Positions 16,763 through 25,087 of a stretch of 64,000 nt of DNA are shown here, in pieces. Source of the DNA: Variovorax paradoxus (GTDB lineage: Bacteria; Pseudomonadota; Gammaproteobacteria; Burkholderiales; Burkholderiaceae_C). Each line of letters starts with the position of its first letter. Positions within the stretch are counted from its first letter, which is position 1. The notes below the pieces were generated by a model. The model saw only the letters and a list, made by a program, of their open reading frames with translations. It was not told where the DNA came from and did no database searches. The DNA lies in contig NZ_LR743507.1 in NCBI RefSeq assembly GCF_902712855.1, forward strand, positions 1,164,001 through 1,228,000, given 5' to 3'. The translations under genes were made by a program, and so were the position numbers.

Positions 16763-17971
16763 TCAGGCCGCGCCGCGGAACCTCAACGCCGCCTGCCGCA
16801 CCACTTCCGCCAGCAGCCGTTCCTTGCCCTGCTTCTCGCGCAGCCAGCGCGCGTCGTTGCGGTTGGCTTCGACGCTGGTGCGCAGTTCGCCCAGCGCCTG
16901 CGTGGCGTTGAGCGCCTCGCTGTGCCATTCGAGCTGGGTCATGGTCATCAGGATGTGGTCGCGCAGCGGCATGTGCTGGCCGGTGGCGGGGTCGACGTAC
17001 ACCGCGTCGAGCCCGAAGCGGCAGGCCTGGAAGCGGTTGTAGGTGTAGACGAGGTAGTCGTCCTCGCTCGGCTCGAAGGGCTGCTCCTGCAGGAACCATG
17101 CGGCCAGCGACTGCACGTAGCCCGCGAGCGCGGCGGCGCGCTCCACGGTGAGCGGCGTGTCGAACACGCGGATCTCGATGGTGCCGAACTCGGGCTTGGG
17201 GCGGATGTCCCAGTAGAAGTCCTTCATGCTGCGCACGACGCCGGTGCGGGTCATGCGCTCGAAGTAGGCCTCGAACTCCTTCCAGCTGGTGGTGAAGGGC
17301 GCGCGGCCCGACAGGGGGAAGGCGAACACCGAGTTCAGCCGCGCCGAGTCGAACTGCGTGTCCTGCCCCTGCACGAAGGGCGAGGACGCCGACAGCGCGA
17401 TGAAGTGCGGGATGTAGCGCGACATGCGGTGCAGCATGAGCAGCGCCGCATCGGCATCGGGACAGCCGATGTGCACATGCTGGCCGAAGATCGTGAACTG
17501 CTTGCTCAGGTAGCCGTACAGCTCCGACAGCTCGCGAAAGCGCGGCTTGTCGTAGATGCGCCGCTCGTGCCATTGCTGGAAGGCGTGCGTGCCGCCGCCG
17601 ACCACGGCGATGTTGAGCTTGTCGGCATTGCGGATCAGTGCCTCGCGGATCGGCGAGAGCTGCGTGATCACGTCCTGCGCCGAATGGCAGATGTCGGTCG
17701 AGATCTCGATCATGCTCGAGGTCATCTCGGGCACAACGCTGCCGGGCAGCGGGGTCTGGGCCATCAGGCGCAGCATGTCCTCGGCGTAGGGGGCCAGGTC
17801 GTAGTCGTGCGTGTTGACCAGCTGCAGCTCCAGCTCCACGCCCAGCGACAGCGCCTCCGACTTGTTGAAGGGCTCGAGCTTGACGGTGCGGCTTTCCGGA
17901 TCGGTCGGCAACGGGGCCGAGCGGACGTCGTCGCTGTCCGGATCAAAGGGGGGTGTGGCTGCGGTGCTCAT
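16763..17971 (-). CDS. GCS2-type carboxylate-amine ligase (YbdK-like glutamate-cysteine ligase)
   Basis: A 402-aa enzyme of the GCS2 family. Motifs include LGVELELQLVN near residue 43, EMTSSMIEISTDICHS, the HVHIGC core (FTIFGQHVHIGCPD), and FGTIEIRVFDTPLT. These enzymes join glutamate to cysteine or another amine using ATP, with weak glutamate-cysteine ligase activity in YbdK. ATG 17971 overlaps the stop of the antiporter gene by four bases, so it is the third cistron of a coupled trio. A role in supplying a gamma-glutamyl or glutathione-like effector for the antiporter is a speculation from this arrangement. Confidence 0.85.
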   Translation of the reverse strand: MSTAATPPFDPDSDDVRSAPLPTDPESRTVKLEPFNKSEALSLGVELELQLVNTHDYDLAPYAEDMLRLMAQTPLPGSVVPEMTSSMIEISTDICHSAQDVITQLSPIREALIRNADKLNIAVVGGGTHAFQQWHERRIYDKPRFRELSELYGYLSKQFTIFGQHVHIGCPDADAALLMLHRMSRYIPHFIALSASSPFVQGQDTQFDSARLNSVFAFPLSGRAPFTTSWKEFEAYFERMTRTGVVRSMKDFYWDIRPKPEFGTIEIRVFDTPLTVERAAALAGYVQSLAAWFLQEQPFEPSEDDYLVYTYNRFQACRFGLDAVYVDPATGQHMPLRDHILMTMTQLEWHSEALNATQALGELRTSVEANRNDARWLREKQGKERLLAEVVRQAALRFRGAA

Positions 17972-19239
17972 CGCTGCGTGTCCTCGGTGGTGCTGAATGC
18001 CTGGGGCGCCCAGGGCACCGAACTCTCGCCGACCGCGTGGATGGCCACCGTGGCAAGCACCGCGCCCACCACTTCCATCAGCAGGATGGAGGGCAGCGCG
18101 ACCTGCGTGATCATGGTGCCCAGCAGCGGCGAGGCGGTGGCGAAATTGGAGGCGATGAGCAGCGCGATCGACGACAGCGGCGACATCGCGCAGCCGACCC
18201 AGAAGGCCTGCTTCCAGCTGGCGCCGCTGCCCGGATTGGCAATGGCCACGCCCGCGATCTTGGTGACCAGGCGCACGCCGATCACCGCCAGCACCACGCT
18301 GGCGACGGGCAAGGTCCAGTCGGCCTGCGCCGCCACGATCGACACCAGCACGAACATCAGCATGGTCAGCAGCGAGGCCGCGGTGCCCAGTTGGCGCTGC
18401 CAGGCCCACGGCTTGGGATTGAGCGTCTTGAGCAGCACGCCGCCGATGAGCGCGGCCAGCGGCGCCGAGCCGCCCACGTGCGCGGTGAGCGCGGCGCCCG
18501 CCGCGATGATGGCCAGCAGCAGGATGGAGGTGTTCTCGCTGGTCGGGCTCATCACCCGCAGCGCCGACCGCAGGGCCAGCGCCATGATCGCGCCCACCAC
18601 GAAGGACAGGCCCAGCACCACCGCCACGGGGTAGAGCTTCTGCAGCATCGTCTGCGGCGCACGCTCGATCAGCCCGGCCTGCGCATAACCCAGCGCCAGC
18701 GCATAGAAGGTGTTGAGCGTGGCCAGCGTCATCGCGCGCTCGGTGACTGGGCCGGCGGCGCGGGTGTCGATGATCACGCGGCTCAGCACCGCGGGCGAGG
18801 CGACGATCGCCATCAGCGCGATCGGGTTGGCCACCGGCTCGGGCAGGCCCAGCAGCGTCAATATCCAGTACACGCCGAAGTAGGTGAGCGTGGCCTCCAC
18901 CAGGCTCTGCACCAGCACCATCGGGTTGTGGCGGAACCAGCGCAGCGGCAGCCGGCCGCCGGCCTCGAACAGCACCACCGCCACCCCCAGTTCCAGCAGG
19001 AAGAGGCTGATGCCGCGCAGCGGCCAGATCGCGCCCTCGAAGCCGGCGAAGCCGACCACCGCACCCACCAGCGAATAGCCGATGACCTTGGGCAGGCCCA
19101 GGTAGCGTTGGACGAGATGGCCGGAGGCCGCCGCCGCGGCCAGCAGCAGCGACCACAGCACGGTGGGCAGGCCGGCCGAAGGGCGCACCCATTCGGACCA
19201 GAAGCCCAGCAGATCGTTGAAGAAGCTCGTCAGGTTCAT
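17968..19239 (-). CDS. Cation:proton antiporter (CPA family)
   Basis: A 423-aa inner-membrane protein with about 11-12 hydrophobic helices. GYSLVGAVVGFAGFEG and LLELGVAVVLFEAGGRLPLRWF match the Na+/H+ exchanger domain (PF00999), including the conserved acid-containing helix, and ALGGSAPLAALIGG-like sequence (HVGGSAPLAALIGG) follows. No C-terminal TrkA-N nucleotide-binding domain is present, unlike KefB/KefC. The start at ATG 19239 overlaps the upstream gene's stop by four bases. It is the middle gene of a trio with the Gcr-type membrane protein and the carboxylate-amine ligase, so it may be gated by a small-molecule product. Confidence 0.85.
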   Translation of the reverse strand: MNLTSFFNDLLGFWSEWVRPSAGLPTVLWSLLLAAAAASGHLVQRYLGLPKVIGYSLVGAVVGFAGFEGAIWPLRGISLFLLELGVAVVLFEAGGRLPLRWFRHNPMVLVQSLVEATLTYFGVYWILTLLGLPEPVANPIALMAIVASPAVLSRVIIDTRAAGPVTERAMTLATLNTFYALALGYAQAGLIERAPQTMLQKLYPVAVVLGLSFVVGAIMALALRSALRVMSPTSENTSILLLAIIAAGAALTAHVGGSAPLAALIGGVLLKTLNPKPWAWQRQLGTAASLLTMLMFVLVSIVAAQADWTLPVASVVLAVIGVRLVTKIAGVAIANPGSGASWKQAFWVGCAMSPLSSIALLIASNFATASPLLGTMITQVALPSILLMEVVGAVLATVAIHAVGESSVPWAPQAFSTTEDTQR

Positions 19240-21209
19240 GCAGGTAGGAAGAAGCTCACCGGCCGGCTGCGCCAGCGGGCCCAGATCGCGCTGCGGATGC
19301 GTGCGCGGTCGCCGAGGCTCACGCTGTGCGCGCGCAGCGCCAGCCGAAAAGCGAAATAGAAACTCACGCCCACATTGAGCGCGCCGATGACCGGGATGGC
19401 CGCCACCGCCCACCACAGCGCGGGATGCTCCAGCACCGCCAGGCCCGTGGAGGCCGCGGCCGCGGCGATCTGCCCGGCCGACAGTGTCACGTGCCGTACA
19501 TCCAGCCCGAGCCCGAAGAAACCCGCGAATGCGGGCAGCAGTCCGAGCATGAGTCCGAGCGAAATGTTGGAGGCGAAGCCTGAGATGTGCGTGCGCATGA
19601 AGTCCGCCCAACGACGGGCCCGGGCGGCGCCCAGAAATGCGCCGATGCGGGGGTTGTAACGCATCGCGGAGTCCAGCCGATGCAGGACAAAGGCGTTTTC
19701 TGTCCAGCCGGCGACGATGCTGGCCGAAAACAGCAGGATGCCGGTGATTGCCGCGAAAAGCGCGGTCGGGCCGGCGAGCGACAGCGATTTCAGCGTGGCC
19801 GCGGCGTTGGCCGCGTCGAGCAGCGGCCGTCCGAGCGCCAGCTGCACCAGCAGCGCCACGCCCAGCATCGCCGGCACCACCACGAGCACGTTGCCCAGCA
19901 CCGCAGCCACCTGCGAGCGCACGAGGTTCGCGACCTCGTCGACGAAGGCGCCCACCGCGGCGTCCGACTTGATGTCGCGCAGCCGCGCCGCCAAAGCCGG
20001 CGCCGTCATGGCCGGCTGCTTGGTGGCCAGCGTCAGGTGCAGCAGCTGGATCGCCACGAAGCTGGCGGCGTACATCAGGCCCGAAGCCAGTCCGCTCCAG
20101 AACGCCGAGAGGCCCAGCGCATAGATGCTGAACTTCAGCAGCACGGTGATCGAGGTCAGCGCGCCGCCGCCCGCGGCCTTCTTCACCATCTGCGCGTAGC
20201 TGGCGCGGTCGCGGGTGATGTAGTGCTCGCCGGTCTCGGCGCTGCGCTCGGTCACCTTGGCCGCCAGCATCGACGAGTTGGATGCGACCAGCGCGCGAAT
20301 GCTGTTGCGCTCGCCGCCGGCCAGCACCAGCCGGCCGACCAGCCGCGCCACGCTCGGCCCCGGCTGCGGCGCCATCACGCAGTCGAGCAGTTCGCGGATG
20401 CGCAGCACGCGCTCGCGCAACTGGCGCAGCCGGAACACCAGGCCCACCGAGATGCCGTTGTCCTCCAGGTGGGTATAGACCGACGAGGCTACCGCGCGGC
20501 AGGCGTCGAGCCGGTCGCGGAAGGCAATGAAGGCCGCCTGCAGCGCCTCTTCGTCGCACGGCTGCGCCAACACCTGCTCGCGGAGGTGGTCCAGGTCGGC
20601 CATCAGCGCATGGAAGGGCCGTGCAGCGCCGAGTTCGGCGCTCATGCGCAGGCGCAGCTCGGGCGAGAAGCCGGCCGCCACGACCTGGCTGGCGCAGTAG
20701 GTCACTGCGTCCATCACCGTGTGGCGCCAGCGCGGCACGCCGTCGTCGTCGATGGCCGCGCCGGCCAGCAGCGCACCGATGCGCGAGAGCTGTGTTTCGT
20801 CGAGCAGCGCGATCCAGCGGGCGTCGAACACGCCAGGCAGCACCATGCGGAACAGGTCCGACGCGTCGGTGGTCTCCGGCGTGCCCGGCAGGATCTTGCG
20901 GCGCAGGCGTTCGCCCAGCTCGCTGGCGAAGGCCGTGCGCGGCGCGAAGCCGTAGTCGGCCAGCAGCGTCGTCAGGTCGACCGACTGCGTGAACACGCGC
21001 CACCAGGCGCGCATCCGTTCGCGCAGCTCGGGGCGCGCCTCGATGGCGTCGAGCAGCAGCTGCACGCGGCCCATCGCCGCTTGCGGCGAGGCACGGTCGC
21101 CGCGCAGCCAGTCGAAGAGATCGATGAGCCAGATGTGGCGCTGCGCCACATCGGCGGTCGGGTCGAGGCCGGCAAGCAGCCCCTGCAGGTCGCGCGAAGC
21201 GGCAGCCAT
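19236..21209 (-). CDS. Gcr-type membrane protein (annotated family name 'site-specific recombinase', PF10136)
   Basis: A 657-aa protein whose N-terminal half is helical and soluble and whose C-terminal half has several hydrophobic helices (for example ALGLSAFWSGLASGLMYA, VVVPAMLGVALLVQLAL, ISLGLMLGLLPAFAGFFG). It matches the family first named from a gonococcal gene thought to be a recombinase. The sequence shows neither a serine- nor a tyrosine-recombinase active site, and the membrane helices make a DNA role doubtful. ATG 21209 is the probable start. It heads a trio joined by ATGA overlaps with the antiporter and the GCS2 ligase. Confidence 0.75.
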   Translation of the reverse strand: MAAASRDLQGLLAGLDPTADVAQRHIWLIDLFDWLRGDRASPQAAMGRVQLLLDAIEARPELRERMRAWWRVFTQSVDLTTLLADYGFAPRTAFASELGERLRRKILPGTPETTDASDLFRMVLPGVFDARWIALLDETQLSRIGALLAGAAIDDDGVPRWRHTVMDAVTYCASQVVAAGFSPELRLRMSAELGAARPFHALMADLDHLREQVLAQPCDEEALQAAFIAFRDRLDACRAVASSVYTHLEDNGISVGLVFRLRQLRERVLRIRELLDCVMAPQPGPSVARLVGRLVLAGGERNSIRALVASNSSMLAAKVTERSAETGEHYITRDRASYAQMVKKAAGGGALTSITVLLKFSIYALGLSAFWSGLASGLMYAASFVAIQLLHLTLATKQPAMTAPALAARLRDIKSDAAVGAFVDEVANLVRSQVAAVLGNVLVVVPAMLGVALLVQLALGRPLLDAANAAATLKSLSLAGPTALFAAITGILLFSASIVAGWTENAFVLHRLDSAMRYNPRIGAFLGAARARRWADFMRTHISGFASNISLGLMLGLLPAFAGFFGLGLDVRHVTLSAGQIAAAAASTGLAVLEHPALWWAVAAIPVIGALNVGVSFYFAFRLALRAHSVSLGDRARIRSAIWARWRSRPVSFFLPA

Positions 21210-21235
21210 GGGAGTCGGGGGTTCAGCGATTCGAT

Positions 21236-21334
21236 GGAAGAGACACCGCGGAACCGGCTTCGCCGGGCCGCAGGTGTCGCCCCCGGCGAGGGGGCAGGAT
21301 AAGAGACACGAAGTGCGCGAAGCGTGGGGGAGTG
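21236..21334 (-). repeat. R1 repeat copy f (adjacent to the apaG stop)
   Basis: Minus-strand unit beginning at the base after the apaG stop. The stem-loop at 21242-21278 has GACACC/GGTGTC arms, a compensated change from AACACC/GGTGTT, with CGG/CCG inside. Confidence 0.85.
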
Positions 21335-21730
21335 CTAATGAAGCACGCGCGAAACCGGCGCGCCGCCGACGTCCGCCTCGAGCACGAACATGGGGATCGG
21401 CACGTCGAAGCGCTCGCCTTCCTCGGTCACCACGAAGTAGCTGCCGTGCATCGTGCCGCTGGGGGCCTGCAGCCGGCAGCCGCTCGTGTAACGGAACGAT
21501 TCGCCGGGCGCGAGCAGCGGCTGCTGCCCGATCACGCCGAGGCCCTTGACCTCCTGCGCATGGCCCGAGGCATCGTTGATGAGCCAGTGGCGGGCAATCA
21601 GCTGCGCTGCCACCGACCCCGTGTTCGTGACGGTCACCGTGTACGAAAACGTGTAGATGTGGTCCTTGGCAGAGGATTGGTCGGCCAGGTAGCGCGGCTC
21701 GACCTGGACGCTGAAGGGGCTGTTTGACAT
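21335..21730 (-). CDS. apaG: ApaG-family protein
   Basis: A 131-aa all-beta (fibronectin III-like) protein. YTFSYTVTVTNTGSVAAQLIARHW, VKGLGVIGQQPLLAPGESF and GTMHGSYFVV are the family's conserved strands. ApaG is linked to Co2+/Mg2+ resistance and Ap4A metabolism in enterics, but the molecular activity is not settled. ATG 21730 gives the usual N-terminus; ATG 21739 is three codons upstream. It is divergent from rpe by 61 bases, so the two share a promoter region. Confidence 0.92.
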   Translation of the reverse strand: MSNSPFSVQVEPRYLADQSSAKDHIYTFSYTVTVTNTGSVAAQLIARHWLINDASGHAQEVKGLGVIGQQPLLAPGESFRYTSGCRLQAPSGTMHGSYFVVTEEGERFDVPIPMFVLEADVGGAPVSRVLH

Positions 21731-21791
21731 GGGGCGCATGGTAACGGAGCCCTTTCGTCGGACTTTCGAACGGCTGCGAGAATCCGGGGTT

Positions 21792-22487
21792 ATGAGCACC
21801 CCGTTCCGCATCGCGCCCTCCATCCTGTCCGCCGACTTCGCGCACCTCGGCAAAGAACTGACCGACGTGATCGCGGCCGGTGCCGACTGGATCCATTTCG
21901 ACGTGATGGACAACCACTACGTGCCGAACCTGACCTTTGGCCCCATGATCTGCGAGGCCCTCAAGCCCTACGCCAAGACCGCGGACGGCACGCCGGTGCC
22001 GATCGACGTGCACCTGATGATCCATCCGGTGGATGCGCTGGCCGCCTCCTTCGCGCAGGCGGGCGCCGACTACATCAGCTTCCACCCCGATTCCTCGCCC
22101 CATACGCACCGCAGCATCCAGGCCATCAAGGCGGCCGGCTGCAAGGCGGGCCTGGTGTTCAATCCGGGGCTGGGGCTGGAAGCACTGGACTGGGCGATCG
22201 ACGACATCGACCTGATCCTGATCATGAGCGTGAACCCCGGCTTCGGCGGCCAGAGCTTCATCGACTCGGCGCTGCGCAAGATCGAACTCGCGCGCAAGCG
22301 CATCGAACAGAGCGGACGCGACATCCGCCTCGAGGTCGATGGCGGCATCAAGGTCGACAACATCGCGCGCGTGGCATCGGCCGGCGCCGATACCTTCGTG
22401 GCCGGCAGCGCGATCTTCAACGCGAAGGACTACGGCGCGGTGATCGCCGACATGCGCAAGCAGCTCGCCGGCGTGGCCGGCGCCTGA
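21792..22487 (+). CDS. rpe: Ribulose-phosphate 3-epimerase
   Basis: A 231-aa TIM-barrel enzyme interconverting ribulose 5-phosphate and xylulose 5-phosphate in the pentose phosphate and Calvin cycles. Signatures are IAPSILSADF at the N-terminus, HFDVMDNHYVPNLTFGP, VHLMIHPVD, the metal-site HPDSS region, MSVNPGFGGQ, and EVDGGI with the phosphate-binding AGADTFVAGSAIF. Start at ATG 21792. Length is standard. The neighbouring gene is apaG, divergent. Confidence 0.97.
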   Translation: MSTPFRIAPSILSADFAHLGKELTDVIAAGADWIHFDVMDNHYVPNLTFGPMICEALKPYAKTADGTPVPIDVHLMIHPVDALAASFAQAGADYISFHPDSSPHTHRSIQAIKAAGCKAGLVFNPGLGLEALDWAIDDIDLILIMSVNPGFGGQSFIDSALRKIELARKRIEQSGRDIRLEVDGGIKVDNIARVASAGADTFVAGSAIFNAKDYGAVIADMRKQLAGVAGA

Positions 22488-22522
22488 CGCGGCCGGCCCC
22501 GCCCGCGCCGTTCAATCCTCAC

Positions 22523-22566
22523 GTTCAGCCGGCACCTTCAGCCGGCACGTTCAGGCGGCACCTTCA
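22523..22566. repeat. 13-bp tandem repeat after rpe
   Basis: Three near-identical units starting at 22523, 22536 and 22549, alternating GTTCAGCCGGCAC and CTTCAGCCGGCAC, with a fourth degenerate unit reaching the stop codon of the small minus-strand gene at 22564. Confidence 0.7.
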
Positions 22567-22827
22567 GCGCTTCACCTTGTCGTTGTAGACGCGGTCGGCC
22601 ACCGGCCCGCGGTCGGTGTCCACCATCCCGCGCTCCACGTCGTCGTGCGCCTTGCGTCCCACTTCGGGCGCCTGCCCGTCCTGCGTGTGCTGGCTGTCCG
22701 ACGACTGGTCGTGCTCGTGCGGCAGGCGCGGCGCCGATTCGCCGTCCTGCTGCACCTTGGTCTTGCCGCCCTCCGCATCCTTGCCCGGTTCCCCGGGTTG
22801 TGTCTTGGGCTCGGTCTTCGTGTTCAT
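22564..22827 (-). CDS. Small hydrophilic protein of unknown function
   Basis: An 87-aa protein with no membrane segment or recognised domain. It is very rich in charged residues, Gln and Gly (TEPKTQPGEPGKDAEGG, EHDQSSDSQHTQDGQ), and looks intrinsically disordered. A good ribosome site (AAGGAG, seven bases before ATG 22827) supports it as a real gene. The composition resembles small stress-related or hydrophilin-type proteins, but I assign no function. Its 3' end runs into the 13-bp tandem repeat. Confidence 0.65.
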   Translation of the reverse strand: MNTKTEPKTQPGEPGKDAEGGKTKVQQDGESAPRLPHEHDQSSDSQHTQDGQAPEVGRKAHDDVERGMVDTDRGPVADRVYNDKVKR

Positions 22828-22979
22828 GGCGGTACTCCTTGTCGTGGAAGGCCAGCGTGCCGCCGCCTCCTGGCTGGCACGGTAGGACATGCAAGCCTGC
22901 CCTTGTAGGTGCTCGCTCGAATGCTATGGATCGGATAGCACCTTTGCGTTCGTGGACGCGGCGCCGCAATAATCCGGCC

Positions 22980-23981
22980 ATGTCCTCCGATCCTTTCGAC
23001 GGCGTCGCCACCGACAGCCTGCGCATCCACACGTTCGCCTCGCTGACCCCCGGACCGCGCCTGCTCGTGGTGGGCGGCGTGCACGGCGACGAGATCTCCG
23101 GCACCCTGGGCATCGAGCGCGTGCTTGGCGAATTCGGCAGCGGCGCGTTGCGGCTGCTGCGCGGCGAGCTCACCATGGTGCCGGTCGCGAACCCGCTGGC
23201 ACGCCGCCGCCTGCAGCGCGAGGGCGAGCGCAACCTCAACCGCCTGTTCCGCCCGAGCGGCGAGCCGGCCGACTACGAAGCCCGCGTCACCAACGTGCTG
23301 GCGCCGCTCATCGCGCGCCACGAGGTGCTGCTCGACCTGCATTCCTTCCAGAGCGAAGGTGAGGCTTTCTCGATGATCGGCCCGCGCGACAACACCGGCA
23401 CGCTGGAGCCCTTCGCCCGCTCGTACGAGGAAGGCCAGCTCGCGCTGCACATCGGCACGCCGGTGGTGGTGGAAGGCTGGCTCGACATCTACGCCGCCGG
23501 CCTCTCGCAGCGCGCGGGCGGGGCGCCGGCCGACGAGGCGGCGCTCGATTTCGGCCGCGGCACCAACGAATACATCCGCAGTTGCGGCGGCTACGGCGTC
23601 ACGCTCGAATGCGGTCAGCACCTGGACCCGCAGGCCCCCGAGGTGGCATGGCGCGCCATCCGCCGCACGCTGGCATTGCTGGGCATGGCTGCGCTGCCCG
23701 AGGGCCTGTCGGGCGGGCCTGCGCAGCCGCCGCGGCTGCTGCGCCTGGCGGCCGTCACCGACCGCCTGCACGAGGAAGACAGCTTCGTGCGCGACTGGGC
23801 CACCTTCGACGAAGTGCAGCGCGGCGAGCCCGTCGGCATGCGCCACGACGGCACGCTGGTGAGCGCGCCCGACGACGGCTTCATCGTGTTTCCCAACGCG
23901 GTGGCGCTGCCCGGCACCGAGTGGTTCTATTTCGCGCGGCCGAGCGAGCGTCGGCTCGGGCCGGTGAGCGGCGCCGCCTGA
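22980..23981 (+). CDS. Succinylglutamate desuccinylase/aspartoacylase-family hydrolase
   Basis: A 333-aa zinc carboxypeptidase-fold (M14-like) enzyme. VVGGVHGDEISG supplies His and Glu zinc ligands at about residues 35-38, RNLNRLFRP is the substrate-binding Arg/Asn segment, and LLDLHSFQSEGEAF supplies the third ligand His. The C-terminal third (DRLHEEDSFVRDW onward) is a beta-barrel-like tail found in this family. It likely hydrolyses an N-acyl amino acid, but the exact substrate is unclear. Start at ATG 22980. Confidence 0.85.
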   Translation: MSSDPFDGVATDSLRIHTFASLTPGPRLLVVGGVHGDEISGTLGIERVLGEFGSGALRLLRGELTMVPVANPLARRRLQREGERNLNRLFRPSGEPADYEARVTNVLAPLIARHEVLLDLHSFQSEGEAFSMIGPRDNTGTLEPFARSYEEGQLALHIGTPVVVEGWLDIYAAGLSQRAGGAPADEAALDFGRGTNEYIRSCGGYGVTLECGQHLDPQAPEVAWRAIRRTLALLGMAALPEGLSGGPAQPPRLLRLAAVTDRLHEEDSFVRDWATFDEVQRGEPVGMRHDGTLVSAPDDGFIVFPNAVALPGTEWFYFARPSERRLGPVSGAA

Positions 23982-23987
23982 GCCCGC

Positions 23988-24022
23988 CCCGAATCCGCTC
24001 CATCCGGCGGAAGGGGTTCGGG
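23988..24022 (+). terminator. Hairpin after the aspartoacylase-like gene
   Basis: CCCGAATCC (23988-23996) can pair with GGGTTCGGG (24014-24022) with one wobble, around an inner TCCGC/GCGGA pairing. There is only a weak T tract after it, so termination is plausible but not certain. Confidence 0.4.
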
Positions 24023-24085
24023 CCGCTTTCCTACACCGCACGGACGGCAGGCGGCGCACATTCGCAGGCCGAAGGAGTGCGCCCC

Positions 24086-25072
24086 ATGCCTGTCTCTCGA
24101 AAAGCCCCCGCACCCCGCGTCCTCTGGAAGGGCGCGATCAGCTTCGGCCTCGTCCACATCCCGGTGGCGCTGTACTCGGCCACCACCAACCATGGCATCG
24201 ACTTCGACTGGCTCGACAGGCGCACCATGGACCCGGTCGGCTACAAGCGCATCAACAAGAAGACCGGCAAGGAGATCGCGCGCGAGCAGATCGTGAAGGG
24301 CGTCGAGTACGAGCCCGGCGAATACGTAGTGCTCAGCGACAAGGAGATCGCGGCGGCCTATCCCAAGACCACGCAGACCATCGAGATCGAGACCTTCGTG
24401 CCGGCCAGCGGCATTCCCTTCGTGTACCTGGAGCGGCCCTACTACGTGGCGCCGATCAACCGAGGCGCCAAGGTGTACGCGCTGCTGCGCGAGACCCTGC
24501 AGCGCAGCGGCCGGGTGGGCGTGGCGCGCGTGGTGATCCAGACCAAGCAGCATCTCGCGGCGCTGGTGCCGGTGGGACCGGGGCTGGTGCTGAACCTGCT
24601 GCGCTGGGGCACCGACATCCGTTCGTGGGACGACCTTCCGCTGCCCGACGAGAACGCGAAGAAGGCGGGGCTGAGCGAGCGCGAGCTGTCCATGGCCGCG
24701 CAGCTCGTGGACGACATGAGCGCCGACTGGGACGCCGGCGAATTCAAGGACGAGTTCAAGGACGAGATCCTGCGGCTGGTCGACCGCAAGGTGAAGGCCG
24801 GCCAGACCGAGACCGTGACGCAGCCCGAGCCAGCCGAGGACACGTCCGGCGAAGGCCGCGGCGCCAGGATCATCGATCTCACCGAACTGCTGCAGCGCAG
24901 CCTGCGCAAGGGCGGCGGCAAGGCCAGGGCGTCCGCCTCTGCCTTCGACGACGAGGAAGCCGAAGACGACGCCGCGCCGCCCGCGCGCAAGGCCGCCGCG
25001 AAGAAGCGCAAGCCGCCCGCCAAGGCCGCGCGATCGGCCAAGGCCGTGCCGGCCCGCCGCCGCGCCGCCTGA
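24086..25072 (+). CDS. ku: Ku-like DNA end-binding protein
   Basis: A 328-aa bacterial Ku. The core has WKGAISFGLVHIPVALYSAT, the KRINKKTGKEIAREQIVKGVEY segment, and VYLERPYYVAP, forming the DNA-encircling ring as a homodimer. The C-terminus past residue 260 is a lysine/alanine/proline-rich basic tail (ARKAAAKKRKPPAKAARS), longer than the minimal Ku and typical of forms that slide inward or bind DNA more tightly. GAAGGAG lies before ATG 24086. ligD follows after 15 bases, forming the two-gene non-homologous end-joining operon. Confidence 0.96.
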   Translation: MPVSRKAPAPRVLWKGAISFGLVHIPVALYSATTNHGIDFDWLDRRTMDPVGYKRINKKTGKEIAREQIVKGVEYEPGEYVVLSDKEIAAAYPKTTQTIEIETFVPASGIPFVYLERPYYVAPINRGAKVYALLRETLQRSGRVGVARVVIQTKQHLAALVPVGPGLVLNLLRWGTDIRSWDDLPLPDENAKKAGLSERELSMAAQLVDDMSADWDAGEFKDEFKDEILRLVDRKVKAGQTETVTQPEPAEDTSGEGRGARIIDLTELLQRSLRKGGGKARASASAFDDEEAEDDAAPPARKAAAKKRKPPAKAARSAKAVPARRRAA

Positions 25073-25087
25073 CCGGGGACGATCCGG

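Noticed and set aside
19236..21209. Mobile-element reading of the 'site-specific recombinase' gene
   Set aside because: The family name is historical. I see several membrane helices and no recombinase active site, and it is coupled to transport and metabolic genes.
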